A stretch of DNA of 39,754 bases from an uncultured Flavobacteriales bacterium (GCA_903837495.1 CAILUT010000017.1:1-39754); one strand, 5' to 3'; shown: positions 8,425 through 17,058, counted from the first letter of the stretch. Numbers and translations are program-made. The notes: generated from the letters alone by a model not told the origin.

Positions 8425-8464
8425 AACCCTTTCGATGATCTACATCGGAAGGGTTCTTTTTTTT
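8425..8464 (+). terminator. Rho-independent terminator
   Basis: Stem AACCCTT-TCGATG pairs with CATCGG-AAGGGTT around the loop ATCTA, directly followed by CTTTTTTTT. It sits 24 bp after the lipoprotein stop and closes the 5747-8400 transcription unit. Confidence 0.85.
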
Positions 8465-8490
8465 AATGAAAAAGTCCATGGTTTTTTGGG

Positions 8491-8650
8491 GGGCGGCAGC
8501 CGGGCTTTCCGAGCTACTCCGCGGCCCGAAAACGGGCCAGCCCTTGCCCGGCAGTAGCTCCTCGCGTCGCTCTGCCGCGCATGGGCCGGCAGCCGTTTCG
8601 GCCCTTGCGGGGTAGCTTCGTCAATCCCTGCCGCAGGCGGCTTGCCAGCC
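8491..8650 (+). repeat. GC-rich structured intergenic element, copy A
   Basis: It begins GGGCGGCAGCCGGGCTTTC, the same 19 bases that begin copy D at 39641. The terminal hairpin is GGCAG (8550-8554) with CTGCC (8572-8576), loop 8555-8571 reading TAGCTCCTCGCGTCGCT. Outer pairing joins GCTACTCCGC (8513-8522) to GCGGGGTAGC (8607-8616, one G-U pair) and GGCC/GAAA/CGG blocks (8523-8535) to 8593-8603. An alternative hairpin GGCCCG-AAAA-CGGGCC also exists. The 3' part TCAATCCCTGCCGC recurs in copy C. It lies in a 435 bp gene-free stretch after the terminator; 8651-8835 is AT-rich and holds nothing else I can name beyond a weak -7-like TACCTTTA at 8801. Short ORFs across it are not credible genes. Confidence 0.75.
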
Positions 8651-8835
8651 GAAGCCAAAAATCAACATAAAGCCAGCTCTAAAGAGCCTTAAAATGGAAT
8701 GGAAAAATTAAAAAACAAAAAAACATGCAGCAAAACCCAATAAATTTGGTCTTTTGCTTGTTAAATTTTCCGGAATCGTTTCGTTTCGTTTTTTGCAGTG
8801 TACCTTTATCAAAACAATGGAATCATTTGATTAAA

Positions 8836-11634
8836 ATGAGCTACCAAAAACAATTTTCGCTGGTTTGCCTTTTCACCTTGTACGCCCTTGGGCTTCAGGC
8901 ACAGTTTCACAACCACCGCTGGCTTTTAGGATTGAATGCCGACCCGGTTGTTGCATTTAATCAAACCACAAATTTCCCATCGGTTTCAACGGGTCATGCC
9001 TTGCCGTACGCCGACCAAGGGAACGGGGTCATCAATCATCCCAATACCGGACAGCTGCTCGCCTATTCAAACGGCAATCGAGTTTGGGATAATACCCACA
9101 CGGCCATGCCCAATGCCAACTTGGCTGGATTGAGTTCCTGTGCCAGCAACGGTCAGGTATGCGTAAATCCATCAAATTGCGACCGATTTTATCTTTTTTA
9201 CGCCCCAAACAACGTGGTTCAAAACCAGCATGGACCGCTGATGTATGCCAGCATTGACATGTCGCTCCCCGGAAACGGAAGCATCGCTGCACCCTTGGGC
9301 GACATTCCCGCAGGAGCCAAAGATTTGGTTTTGCACCCCTCTATTTCCGATGCCTTTGAAATCGCTAAAGGCCAAACCTCAAATCTGTATTATTTATATG
9401 CCATCAATTCGAATGGCGACTCCTTGCTCAGCTGGCGCATTGACAACCTTGGAATCTCGCCTTTGGCAGGCATTCAATTGCCCTTCACCTTGGGCGAGCC
9501 TTCGTCGATTCGGCACAGTGTGGTAAATCAAAAACTTGCAATTACCTCCCTTCGTGAAACAGATGCCGTTCTTCTGGCCGATTTCAATTTGGCAACAGGA
9601 ACGGTAAGCAACATTACTCAAGTTCCCAATTCCGTTTTTGGTGCATCGCCCACCAACTTTGAAGGAAATTACGATGCCGAATGGAGCCCCGACGGCAGCA
9701 AATTGTACATCAATAAACTTAGGTCTTCAAACGGCACAGGAGGCCGCGTTTATCAGTATGACTTAAACAACCCCGGAAATGCACCCGTTCTGGTGTACAA
9801 CGCAGGAGCCAACAATTCGCTGGTTGCCGCCGGCATCAAACTAGCTCCCGACAATGTGATTTATTTTGTTCGACGCGATGTTGGACTGGGATTTCAATAT
9901 TTGGGCGGCATTGCCAACCCCAATGCAGCGGGAATGGCTTGCAATCCCCAAGCCATTGGTATGAATTTGAACGTGGACATGGGCTTTTCTTTTAAAATAT
10001 CGGAAACGCTGCCCGGCAATCTAAAGCCCCTTACCCAAGACCTTCAAGTCATTGCCCCCTGTACGCCAATGTTTGCCAATCTGCAGGCCAATGTCCTTGC
10101 CGTTTCGACCGATGCCGACAATCCAAATTTAATCGTTTCCGTTTTGGGTAGCTCAGCCAATGTCAATGCCTCCGTCAACAATGGAATCATCAGCATGAAT
10201 TCGCTATCGCCCCAAACAGGCCCAGATACCGTCTTTTTTGCGGTCTGCGACGATTATTGCTTCCCCCGTTGCGATACAGGAATGGTTGTCATTGTTCCCT
10301 CAGCCCCATTCGGTGGCGTACTTCCAACCGATACCACCTTGTGCGTTCTAGGGCAAAACATTACCTTGAACACCGGATTGCCCGCTGCTGTACCACAAAC
10401 GTGGAACAACGGAACCATAGGCCCACAAACCGTTGTGAACCAACCGGGAATTTATTACGTTGATATTGTTGGCATCAACGGCTGTGCGTTCCGCGACAGC
10501 ATAATTGTAACTCTGTTTAACAATGTGAATTTAGGCAACGACCGCCTTATTTGCGGAGGGATTCCACCCATTATTGATGCGTCTTGCCCCGGTTGTACTT
10601 ACCAATGGAGCACAGGAGCAACAAGTTCTTCCATAAGTCCCATGCAAGAAGGAGAATACTTTGTTACCGTGAATTCCATTTGCGGTGTGTCTAGAGACAC
10701 CGTATATGTAAGCACCGCAGTTCCGCCCAGTGGAAGCCTGGGCCCCGACCGTTTGGTTTGCGATACGGCTTTGCTCAGCTTTGACTTCTCTTGCTTTGCC
10801 TGCACCTATCAGCTAAACAACCAACCCGTTAGCAACCCAATAGAAATAAGCAAATCGGGCACCTACTGGGTTGAAGTGACAAACGATTGCGGAACCTTGC
10901 GCGACACCTTTACCGTGGTTATTGGAACCACTGCCGAATTCAACATGCGCCAGGACTCCCTAGTTTGTCCGGGCGATACCGCCTTTTTGACAACCGGCGG
11001 AACCACCGGGCCCGTAGTTTGGAATACAGGATCAACGGCCGACACCATTCGGGTAACCACCGGAGGCTGGTATCTGGTTACCTGGACTGGAGCATGTGGG
11101 CAAACCACCGACTCCATATTTATCAAGCAATTGACGCCCGGGCAAATAAAACTGGGTCCCGACATTACCGTTTGCGACAGCGGCCTTGCCCCTCTTTTTA
11201 TTCCAAATCTGGGGCCAGATGCACAATATTTATGGTGGAATGGTTCTGTAGCCGATACCGCCTTTGCTTTTCAAGAAGAAAACTATGCGGTAAACGTTCA
11301 ATACTGCGGCGAAGTGTACCGAGACACGATATTTGTGCGTTATACGAACAAACGCGACGGGTTGTTCTTGGCGAATTCCTTTACCCCCAACGGCGATGGT
11401 TTGAACGAAATCTACTATGTGCGTGGTGTTGATCCCGGATACTTAGAATACCAGTTCATGATTTTTAATCGCTGGGGCAATTTGGTGTTTGAAAGCACCA
11501 ATCCAAACCAAGGATGGAACGCCTGGAAAGATGCAGAACCCTATGAATCTGAAGTGTTTACCTATCGAGTTTTCTACATCTCGCCTTGCCGTACCGAATA
11601 CGATTACCTAGGTAAGTTAAATGTGCTGAGGTAA
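8836..11634 (+). CDS. T9SS type B surface protein with N-terminal beta-propeller-like region
   Basis: I place the start at ATG 8836 (MSYQKQFSLVCLF...), which directly begins a signal peptide ending GLQAQ; the frame continues open to 8725 but those 37 residues lack signal character. The 932-residue product has a WD40/propeller-like region (about 25-420) with EWSPDGSKLYI and LAPDNVIYFVRRD. A beta domain with paired cysteines (CDDYCFPRC) follows, then about five Ig-like repeats of roughly 75 residues (NLGNDRLICGG, SLGPDRLVCDT, KLGPDITVCDS). The last 95 residues are a CHU_C T9SS type B domain (FTPNGDGLNEIYYV, IFNRWGNLVFES). It probably sits on or leaves the cell surface. It is separated from its sister gene by a terminator and element A, so it is likely transcribed separately. 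Confidence 0.87.
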   Translation: MSYQKQFSLVCLFTLYALGLQAQFHNHRWLLGLNADPVVAFNQTTNFPSVSTGHALPYADQGNGVINHPNTGQLLAYSNGNRVWDNTHTAMPNANLAGLSSCASNGQVCVNPSNCDRFYLFYAPNNVVQNQHGPLMYASIDMSLPGNGSIAAPLGDIPAGAKDLVLHPSISDAFEIAKGQTSNLYYLYAINSNGDSLLSWRIDNLGISPLAGIQLPFTLGEPSSIRHSVVNQKLAITSLRETDAVLLADFNLATGTVSNITQVPNSVFGASPTNFEGNYDAEWSPDGSKLYINKLRSSNGTGGRVYQYDLNNPGNAPVLVYNAGANNSLVAAGIKLAPDNVIYFVRRDVGLGFQYLGGIANPNAAGMACNPQAIGMNLNVDMGFSFKISETLPGNLKPLTQDLQVIAPCTPMFANLQANVLAVSTDADNPNLIVSVLGSSANVNASVNNGIISMNSLSPQTGPDTVFFAVCDDYCFPRCDTGMVVIVPSAPFGGVLPTDTTLCVLGQNITLNTGLPAAVPQTWNNGTIGPQTVVNQPGIYYVDIVGINGCAFRDSIIVTLFNNVNLGNDRLICGGIPPIIDASCPGCTYQWSTGATSSSISPMQEGEYFVTVNSICGVSRDTVYVSTAVPPSGSLGPDRLVCDTALLSFDFSCFACTYQLNNQPVSNPIEISKSGTYWVEVTNDCGTLRDTFTVVIGTTAEFNMRQDSLVCPGDTAFLTTGGTTGPVVWNTGSTADTIRVTTGGWYLVTWTGACGQTTDSIFIKQLTPGQIKLGPDITVCDSGLAPLFIPNLGPDAQYLWWNGSVADTAFAFQEENYAVNVQYCGEVYRDTIFVRYTNKRDGLFLANSFTPNGDGLNEIYYVRGVDPGYLEYQFMIFNRWGNLVFESTNPNQGWNAWKDAEPYESEVFTYRVFYISPCRTEYDYLGKLNVLR

Positions 11635-11637
11635 ACT

Positions 11638-11674
11638 ACAATTGATGGGCCCAAAAACACCTGGGACCAATTGT
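11638..11674. other. Hairpin between convergent genes
   Basis: ACAATTG (11638-11644) pairs perfectly with CAATTGT (11668-11674), and CCCA with TGGG inside. It begins 4 bp after the stop of the T9SS protein and touches the stop of the minus-strand gene. No T-run follows on either strand, so a terminator role is possible but not shown. Confidence 0.4.
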
Positions 11675-11997
11675 TAGGAAATATAAGGTTGCAGCATGTA
11701 GACGGCCAAGGCTAAAACGGCAGTTCCAATTAAGACGTACAACCACCATTGTTGATGTTTTGAACCTTTTGACTGGCCCATTGGGGCTTTTGAAGGCTGT
11801 TTGAGTTTGGCTTGAAAAACGCCATCTCTAGACAGTTCTTCACAAAGACGCGTCCATCGGTCGGGACTTATTCTGTCCTTTATAACGGCTTCCAACACCT
11901 CCGCATGTTCGTTGGGCATTGTTTTGCGGTATTTTAAAGCAAAACGAACCAGCTCAAGGTCGGTCAAAGAGTGCAAACGCTGTTCCAATGATTTCAT
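11674..11997 (-). CDS. Small protein with C-terminal transmembrane anchor, unknown function
   Basis: The 107-residue product has a helical, charged N-terminal part (about 1-50: EQRLHSLTDLELVRFALKYRKTMPNEH), a basic linker, and one hydrophobic segment at about residues 84-103 (WWLYVLIGTAVLALAVYML). This is a tail-anchored layout with the bulk in the cytoplasm. I do not recognise a family. It starts 3 bp after the stop of the EnvC-like gene, so the two are co-transcribed, which suggests a cell-envelope connection by context only. Confidence 0.6.
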   Translation of the reverse strand: MKSLEQRLHSLTDLELVRFALKYRKTMPNEHAEVLEAVIKDRISPDRWTRLCEELSRDGVFQAKLKQPSKAPMGQSKGSKHQQWWLYVLIGTAVLALAVYMLQPYIS

Positions 11998-12000
11998 GCC

Positions 12001-13254
12001 TTATTTTTTTACCATCCACGTTTGTGGGTTCTCGGGCGTTTGCCCGTTCATTACTCGAAAATGCAGGGCCGATTTCCCATCTTCTTCATCCATAAATACC
12101 GTCCCTAAAACCTCGCCAATTTTAACGGCTTGCCCTTTACGCACCGAAACCTGTTCCAAATTTCCATAAACAGTAAGGAAGGTTCCATGCCGAACAATCA
12201 CAACATTTTGATATCCTTCCAAAGTAAAAACGGCCGACACTTCGCCCCGAAAAACCGCTAAGGCCTTTTCGCCCCGCTGGGTGCTGATGTCAACCCCGTC
12301 GCGCTGTATGGTAACATGTTGAAAAACAGGATGCGGATGGATTCCAAACTTGCCGGTAACCAATCCATGTTTTACCGGCCAAGGCAAACGGCCCCGGTTC
12401 GATGAGAAATCGTTGCCCAAAGCCACCGTTTCTGGCGTTGCCGGAATGGGAGCTTTAGTTCCGCTTGCCTTGGCTTCCTCGGCCCGAACTTTTGCCGCCT
12501 TTTCATCGCGGGTCCGAGCCGCTTTTAACTCCGCAGTTATAATGCCTTCTATTTTTCGAGCCAAAGCAACAGACTCCTCCTGTTTCCGGGCAAGGCGTTT
12601 TCTAAGTTCCTTTTCTTTTCCTTTTAACTGCAGCAGTAAAGCCTCTTTGCGTAGGCGCTCTTGCTCTAAACGCTGGGCTTGAATTTGCTGCTCGCTGAGT
12701 GCCAAATGCTTCTGCAACCGCATCGTATCCAGTTGCTGAAGTTGGAAGGTTAAATGGGTGTTGGTTTGCTGAATGGATTGCACCTTTTGTTGCCGTAGGC
12801 GAGCCATGCGCTCAATATATTGGCGGCGACGCAGCAAAACTCCAGGGTCTGGGCTCGACAAAATAGGAATCAACCCCGATTGCCGGCGGCGTTGTACAAA
12901 GGCCGCTCGAACCATCCCCGAATAGGCTTCCTTTTGCCTTTCTAAAAGCTGCTGAAGCCGAAGAGACTCCCTGCGGCCCGATGCCAAAGAGCTATCCAAC
13001 ACCGTGATTTCCGTTCCCAAGGTCAAAACCAACTGCTCCCGGGCTTCAATGCCCGCCGCAATTTTTTGCAGGGCGTCCACGCTGTTGTTTTGCTTTTGCT
13101 GGGTTTGCTTTAGCAAAGATTCCGTGTACTTTATGTCGTTCTCGATTTTCTTCCTTTTCTTTTCAAGGGCCGACCGACTTTGAGAAAAGACTTGACCTGC
13201 CAACAGCATTAGCATGAATACCAAACCCAACCTTTTTGTAGCAAGCAGCTGCAT
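12001..13254 (-). CDS. EnvC-like coiled-coil protein with degenerate M23/LytM domain
   Basis: The best start is ATG 13254 (MQLLATKRLG...), because the frame's earlier TTG overlaps a -7 promoter box (13261-13268). The 417-residue product has a signal peptide ending VFSQS. A long coiled coil follows (about 25-260, e.g. SALEKKRKKIENDIKY), and a C-terminal LytM/M23 domain. The domain lacks metal ligands: the HxxxD position reads RDGVD and the HxH motif reads ALHF. In EnvC such loss of zinc binding goes with a role as activator of periplasmic amidases during cell separation, and the layout here is the same. So I infer an activator rather than a peptidase. The downstream TM gene is co-transcribed. 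Confidence 0.8.
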   Translation of the reverse strand: MQLLATKRLGLVFMLMLLAGQVFSQSRSALEKKRKKIENDIKYTESLLKQTQQKQNNSVDALQKIAAGIEAREQLVLTLGTEITVLDSSLASGRRESLRLQQLLERQKEAYSGMVRAAFVQRRRQSGLIPILSSPDPGVLLRRRQYIERMARLRQQKVQSIQQTNTHLTFQLQQLDTMRLQKHLALSEQQIQAQRLEQERLRKEALLLQLKGKEKELRKRLARKQEESVALARKIEGIITAELKAARTRDEKAAKVRAEEAKASGTKAPIPATPETVALGNDFSSNRGRLPWPVKHGLVTGKFGIHPHPVFQHVTIQRDGVDISTQRGEKALAVFRGEVSAVFTLEGYQNVVIVRHGTFLTVYGNLEQVSVRKGQAVKIGEVLGTVFMDEEDGKSALHFRVMNGQTPENPQTWMVKK

Positions 13255-13260
13255 AATTCC

Positions 13261-13268
13261 CAAATGTA
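13261..13268 (-). promoter_or_regulatory. -7 box for the EnvC-like gene
   Basis: On the minus strand this is TACATTTG, a perfect TAnnTTTG. It ends 6 nt before ATG 13254. I see no good -33 TTG at the usual distance. Confidence 0.45.
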
Positions 13269-13407
13269 ACGCGGTTTTTCATTCCCTGTTGTATTCCTTT
13301 TATCAAACCATCAACAATTCAGGTTTGAAAACACAAATAATTCGCTTTTCCCTGCGTTTTGATCCGCCATCTTGGGCGGCGTTTGTTCGAGAATGTGCAG
13401 CGGGGCT

Positions 13408-14172
13408 CTATGCGTCCAGGCCGCCCGTCCAAAAAGGAAAACGGCGGCGCAAGGCCTCCAGATGCGCCAAGTCGATCTCGGCTTTTTCATTGCTGACCTC
13501 GAATGGATTGTTTTCAAATACCGATTCGCCAAGCGGGCCCATTAAGCGGCTATCGCCGCTGTAAAGCAATCCATTCCCATCGGTTCCCACCCGATTAACC
13601 CCTAAAACATAACTTTGATTTTCAATGGCACGGGCTGCAAGTAGGGTTTTCCATGCCCGGCTGCGCCGCTCTGGCCAGTTGGCTACCACCAAAGCTAGGT
13701 CGTAATTGAAATGAGGCCGGCGGTACATCCACCCACCAAAGCGCAAATCGTAGCATACAAAAAGAGCAATGTTCCAGCCTCGGTACCGAAAAAGAAGCCT
13801 GGTATTTCCGGGTTTGTACTGCTTGGTTTCGCCCGCCAGTTCAAATAAATTTCGCTTGTCATAGTGCATCTGACTTCCGTCGGGGGCCACCCAAAAAAAA
13901 CGATTAACCGGCCCATCCAGCCCCGGAAACGCTAAACTTCCCGCCAAAACCATTCCCCGATCTTTGGCCATCTGATGCATCCAATCTAAGGCCTCTAACC
14001 CGCTGTTCGCCATGTCGGGATTCATCGTAAAGCCGGTAGCAAACATCTCGGGCAACACCCAAACATCGCATTCCCCTGCCAAGGGAGCCAGAACCGATAG
14101 GGCGCTCAAATTGCGGTCTGGCCTTTCCCATTCAGGATCCTGCTGGTGCCAGGCAATCTGCAGCCGACTCAT
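13408..14172 (-). CDS. Nitrilase-superfamily amidohydrolase (omega-amidase YafV/Nit2-like)
   Basis: The 254-residue protein has the complete nitrilase triad: E42 in LPEMFATGF, K106 in YDKRNLF and C140 in FVCYDLRF. FATGF and CYDLRFGGWMYR match the YafV/Nit2 branch, whose members deamidate alpha-ketoglutaramate or alpha-ketosuccinamate (omega-amidase). It is cytoplasmic, with no signal peptide. The start ATG overlaps the gatC stop by 4 bp (14169-14172), so the two are translationally coupled. A possible shared theme is glutamine-derived nitrogen, but that is inference. Confidence 0.85.
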   Translation of the reverse strand: MSRLQIAWHQQDPEWERPDRNLSALSVLAPLAGECDVWVLPEMFATGFTMNPDMANSGLEALDWMHQMAKDRGMVLAGSLAFPGLDGPVNRFFWVAPDGSQMHYDKRNLFELAGETKQYKPGNTRLLFRYRGWNIALFVCYDLRFGGWMYRRPHFNYDLALVVANWPERRSRAWKTLLAARAIENQSYVLGVNRVGTDGNGLLYSGDSRLMGPLGESVFENNPFEVSNEKAEIDLAHLEALRRRFPFWTGGLDA

Positions 14173-14501
14173 TTTTTTCCGCTCAACACCTTGGGCACTC
14201 GAAAATAATCGCTGTCCCGTTGCGGAGCGTTTTCAAGCGCCTCCCCATGGCTTATTGTCTGCTCGGCAAGCACCTCGTCTTTTCGGGGTTGTTCCAAATT
14301 CTCGGGACTCAAAGTGTACCTTCGGTCCGATAAATACACCAATGGCTCTACCCCTGTTGTGTCTATGGCCGACAAGGCATCTATAAATCCTAAAATGCGC
14401 GACAAATCGGCTTGAAGCTGGGGCAGTTCGTCGGCTTCAAATTCCAAGCGACTCAGATGGGCTAAGTGGGAAAGAAGTTTGGGACTAATTTCGACGTTCA
14501 T
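14169..14501 (-). CDS. gatC: Asp-tRNA(Asn)/Glu-tRNA(Gln) amidotransferase subunit C
   Basis: The 110-residue product matches GatC along its length: SPKLLSHLAHLSRLEF at the N-terminus, DLSRILGFIDALSAIDTTGVEP in the middle, and RDSDYFRVPKVL at the C-terminus. GatC stabilises the GatA-GatB complex that converts misacylated Glu-tRNA(Gln) or Asp-tRNA(Asn) in the cytoplasm. gatA and gatB are not in the window, which is common in Bacteroidota. A perfect -7 box (TATTTTTG, 14506-14513) ends 4 nt before the ATG, suggesting a leaderless transcript. The amidase gene overlaps its end by 4 bp. Confidence 0.92.
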   Translation of the reverse strand: MNVEISPKLLSHLAHLSRLEFEADELPQLQADLSRILGFIDALSAIDTTGVEPLVYLSDRRYTLSPENLEQPRKDEVLAEQTISHGEALENAPQRDSDYFRVPKVLSGKK

Positions 14502-14505
14502 GGCT

Positions 14506-14513
14506 CAAAAATA
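14506..14513 (-). promoter_or_regulatory. -7 box for gatC (predicted leaderless)
   Basis: Minus-strand TATTTTTG matches TAnnTTTG exactly and ends 4 nt before ATG 14501. No TTG lies at the expected -33 distance, so confidence is moderate. Confidence 0.45.
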
Positions 14514-14635
14514 CGGATTATTCCGTACCGCTTCCACACGCAATTCTATGTTTAACGCGCTGGGGCTTTCGGCCAAAAACAGCAAAAATCCTTCAAACAA
14601 GAAAAATGCCGGCAATTTTAGGCCCCCGTCTGTTT

Positions 14636-15571
14636 TTATGCTTTGGGCTTAGGAGTAAACCACAATCCCATAAAAATCCAAGCCCCAAATCGAACAATCA
14701 TCCGTGCCTTAGCCGGTTCTCCGTTTAGCAAATATCCCATGCCCAACAGCAAAGTACCCAAACTCTTTGCCGAAAACTCCAAATAGCGGCGCGTTCGAAC
14801 CCAAACCGAAGCCTCATCCACTTCCAACCGTTCGCCCAAGGCAAACCCAATGCAAAATTTTTTCAGGTAACTGGGGTTTAGCTTTTGATTGTCCACCAAA
14901 TGACCTACCGTCAAATCGGGATAATACCAAACGTGCTGTCGGGCCTCGCCCTTTACCCGTCCAAACAGTTCTTTCTCTTCGCCGGCCAGCAGTATGGCGC
15001 CCTTTCGTCCTAAATTTGGATTGAATAGCCCATAGGCATCAAAAAAAGTACGGCGAAAGGTCATGTTGCTGCCACAGGGAAATTTGCCCCAATCCAGCAT
15101 GGCGCCTTCTGCATCGCCCGCATCAAACTGTCCGGTTACGCCCCAATAGTATTTGGTGTACCATTCGGGCTTCCCATCTACAAATTCAGGTTCTATTTTT
15201 CCGCCAATGGCAAGCAATTCCGGCCGGGCATCCAAGTAGGCAATGGCCTTTGATAAGAAATCGGGGGCTGCCACTGCGTCGTCGTCTAAAAAAGTAACAA
15301 TGGATGCCTTCGATTCCTCTACTCCCCGATTTCGGCCGTAAGACAAACCTTGCCGGGTTTCCAACATGGTTCTAACCCTCATTTCCGGATGGGCTTTTTG
15401 GAAGTCGGCCACCACCTGCATGCTTGCATCGCTGCAGTTGTTGTCGATCACCAACACCTCAAAGGCAGATAAAGCCAAATCTTGATTCAGCAAGCCCATC
15501 AGGGCTTTTCCAATGTACTTTTCGCGGTTGTAGGTTGCAATTACAACCGATATGCGCAGCGGTTCTGCCAT
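14636..15571 (-). CDS. Glycosyltransferase family 2
   Basis: Starting at ATG 15571 (MAEPLRISVVIATYNREKY) the protein has 311 residues; the frame's earlier TTG at 15577 lies inside the promoter box. It has a GT-A fold signature: VVIATYNRE, VLVIDNNCSD, the metal-binding DDD in TFLDDDAVAAPDF, and a later acceptor region with GEEKELFGRV. A C-terminal hydrophobic stretch (SLGTLLLGMGYLL, WIFMGLWFTP) suggests membrane association. GT2 enzymes of this size add sugars to polysaccharides, lipids or proteins; the acceptor is not visible. It stands alone between the gatC unit and the alpha-oxoamine synthase. Confidence 0.85.
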   Translation of the reverse strand: MAEPLRISVVIATYNREKYIGKALMGLLNQDLALSAFEVLVIDNNCSDASMQVVADFQKAHPEMRVRTMLETRQGLSYGRNRGVEESKASIVTFLDDDAVAAPDFLSKAIAYLDARPELLAIGGKIEPEFVDGKPEWYTKYYWGVTGQFDAGDAEGAMLDWGKFPCGSNMTFRRTFFDAYGLFNPNLGRKGAILLAGEEKELFGRVKGEARQHVWYYPDLTVGHLVDNQKLNPSYLKKFCIGFALGERLEVDEASVWVRTRRYLEFSAKSLGTLLLGMGYLLNGEPAKARMIVRFGAWIFMGLWFTPKPKA

Positions 15572-15574
15572 GTT

Positions 15575-15603
15575 CAAAGGTAAGGTATTTTCGCCTTAGC
15601 CAA
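15575..15603 (-). promoter_or_regulatory. Promoter of the GT2 gene (predicted leaderless)
   Basis: On the minus strand TTG (15603-15601) is followed by an 18 bp spacer and the perfect -7 box TACCTTTG (15582-15575). The ATG begins 3 nt after the box, so the predicted transcription start is at or next to the start codon. Confidence 0.6.
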
Positions 15604-15672
15604 GGTTGGAAAACCAGCTAAACGGGCGCTGAGTTGGGGCCGGCGAATCTGGTTTAAGCTATGGCCTTGGCA

Positions 15673-17058
15673 TTAGCCCATAGGCACTTTCGGGAAACTC
15701 AAATTTCCATATTCCCTGCGAATCCGTTCTAAGTGCTGAGCGGTTTTTTCGATGGTAAAGGAAATGTCTTGCTCCGTATGGTCAGAGGTAATAAAAAACC
15801 GCAAGCGGGCCGACTCTTCGGGTACGGCGGGGTACAGTATGGGCTGCACATTTATTCCTTCTTTGAACAAAGCATCGGCCAGAAGCAAGGCATGCGCCGA
15901 ATTCCCGGTAATAATGGGGACTACCGCGGTATCTTTGCTGGGGCCCGTGTCCAGTCCTTTTGCCTTGGCTTGAGAAAGGAAAGAGGCCGCATTGACTTGG
16001 CATTTTTGGGCTCTCCAGGGCTCGCTCATCATGATGCTCGTGCTGGCCAGGGCGGCCGCGGCGTTGGCCGGGCTAATTCCCACCGAATACACAAAGCCGG
16101 GGGTGTTGTATTTCAGGTAATCAATCAAGGCTTTTCGGCCGGCGATGTATCCGCCGCAAGAGGCAAAGCTTTTGCTAAAGGTGCCCATCCACAAATCTAC
16201 ATCGTGGGGGTTCAGGTTAAAGTAATCGCGAGCGCCCAAGCCATTGGGGCCAATCACGCCCATGGAATGGGCTTCGTCAAGAAACAAAAGGGCGTTGTGT
16301 TTTTTCTTAATTTCTATGAATTTAGGCACATCGGCAATGTCGCCGTCCATGCTGTACACTCCTTCAATGGCTACGAGTACCCGTTCGTAATCGGCCCGGT
16401 TGTCGGTTAAAATTTGGTCTAAGGCCTCGTAGTTTTCGTGGGGAAAAGCGATTCGGCGGGCTCCCGACAACACAGCGCCTTCAATAATGCAGTTGTGCGA
16501 CAAGTCGTCGTACACAATTAAATCTTTGCCGGGGCGCATCAGGTGGCCAATAACAGTAACATTGGTGGCATGCCCGCTCACCAAGGTAATGGCGTCTTCG
16601 GTGCCGATTAATTCGGCCAGGGCCTTTTCAAGCTGACCGTGCAAGGGCTTCTCGCCGGTTGCTATTCGGCTGGCAGAAACCGAAGTGCCGTATTGATCTA
16701 CAGCGGCTTTGGCGGCCTCTGAAACCCGGGTATCGCCCGACAAACCTATGTAGTTGTACGATGACCAGCTCAACAATTCTCGGCCATCAATCTGGGTTTT
16801 GTTGTTTACAATAACCTCGTTCACCCGAAAATAGGGGTTCTCAACCTGCAAGGCCTCTAAGGTTTTAAATTGAGCGGCCAAGGCTTGCACTTCGGGAAAC
16901 TGATTTACATCCGCAAATCGAGCGGTGTCTATGTTCCCTTTTGTGGGGGCAACCGCAACGGTAGCCTTTGCCGCTTCGGCTTGGGCTGCTTTTTGTTTTA
17001 ACAGCTGCTTCAGCTTTTCGCGTTTTTCTTCGGCACTTAATGGGCGTTCTTCTGACAT
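15673..17058 (-). CDS. Alpha-oxoamine synthase (serine palmitoyltransferase / KBL / BioF-like) with N-terminal extension
   Basis: PLP-dependent alpha-oxoamine synthases condense an amino acid with an acyl-CoA or acyl-ACP. Family signs are H188 in DDLSHNC, D261-E-A-H264 in LFLDEAHSMGV, and the PLP lysine K296 in GTFSKSFASCGGY. The glycine-rich GTSVSASRIATGEKPLH matches serine palmitoyltransferase-type members. At 461 residues it is about 60 longer than usual: residues 1-50 are a charged helix plus an Ala/Thr/Pro linker (LSAEEKREKLKQLLKQKA) resembling linkers next to acyl-carrier or PKS modules. Likely products are 3-ketosphinganine or the sulfonolipid base made from cysteate; sequence alone does not choose. 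A gap of 82 bp separates it from the two-component genes upstream. Confidence 0.85.
   Translation of the reverse strand: MSEERPLSAEEKREKLKQLLKQKAAQAEAAKATVAVAPTKGNIDTARFADVNQFPEVQALAAQFKTLEALQVENPYFRVNEVIVNNKTQIDGRELLSWSSYNYIGLSGDTRVSEAAKAAVDQYGTSVSASRIATGEKPLHGQLEKALAELIGTEDAITLVSGHATNVTVIGHLMRPGKDLIVYDDLSHNCIIEGAVLSGARRIAFPHENYEALDQILTDNRADYERVLVAIEGVYSMDGDIADVPKFIEIKKKHNALLFLDEAHSMGVIGPNGLGARDYFNLNPHDVDLWMGTFSKSFASCGGYIAGRKALIDYLKYNTPGFVYSVGISPANAAAALASTSIMMSEPWRAQKCQVNAASFLSQAKAKGLDTGPSKDTAVVPIITGNSAHALLLADALFKEGINVQPILYPAVPEESARLRFFITSDHTEQDISFTIEKTAQHLERIRREYGNLSFPKVPMG

Noticed and set aside
8440-8658. Small ORFs across element A (both strands)
   Set aside because: They consist of translated GC-rich palindrome, end in the repeat, and equivalent frames are not kept in copies B, C or D.
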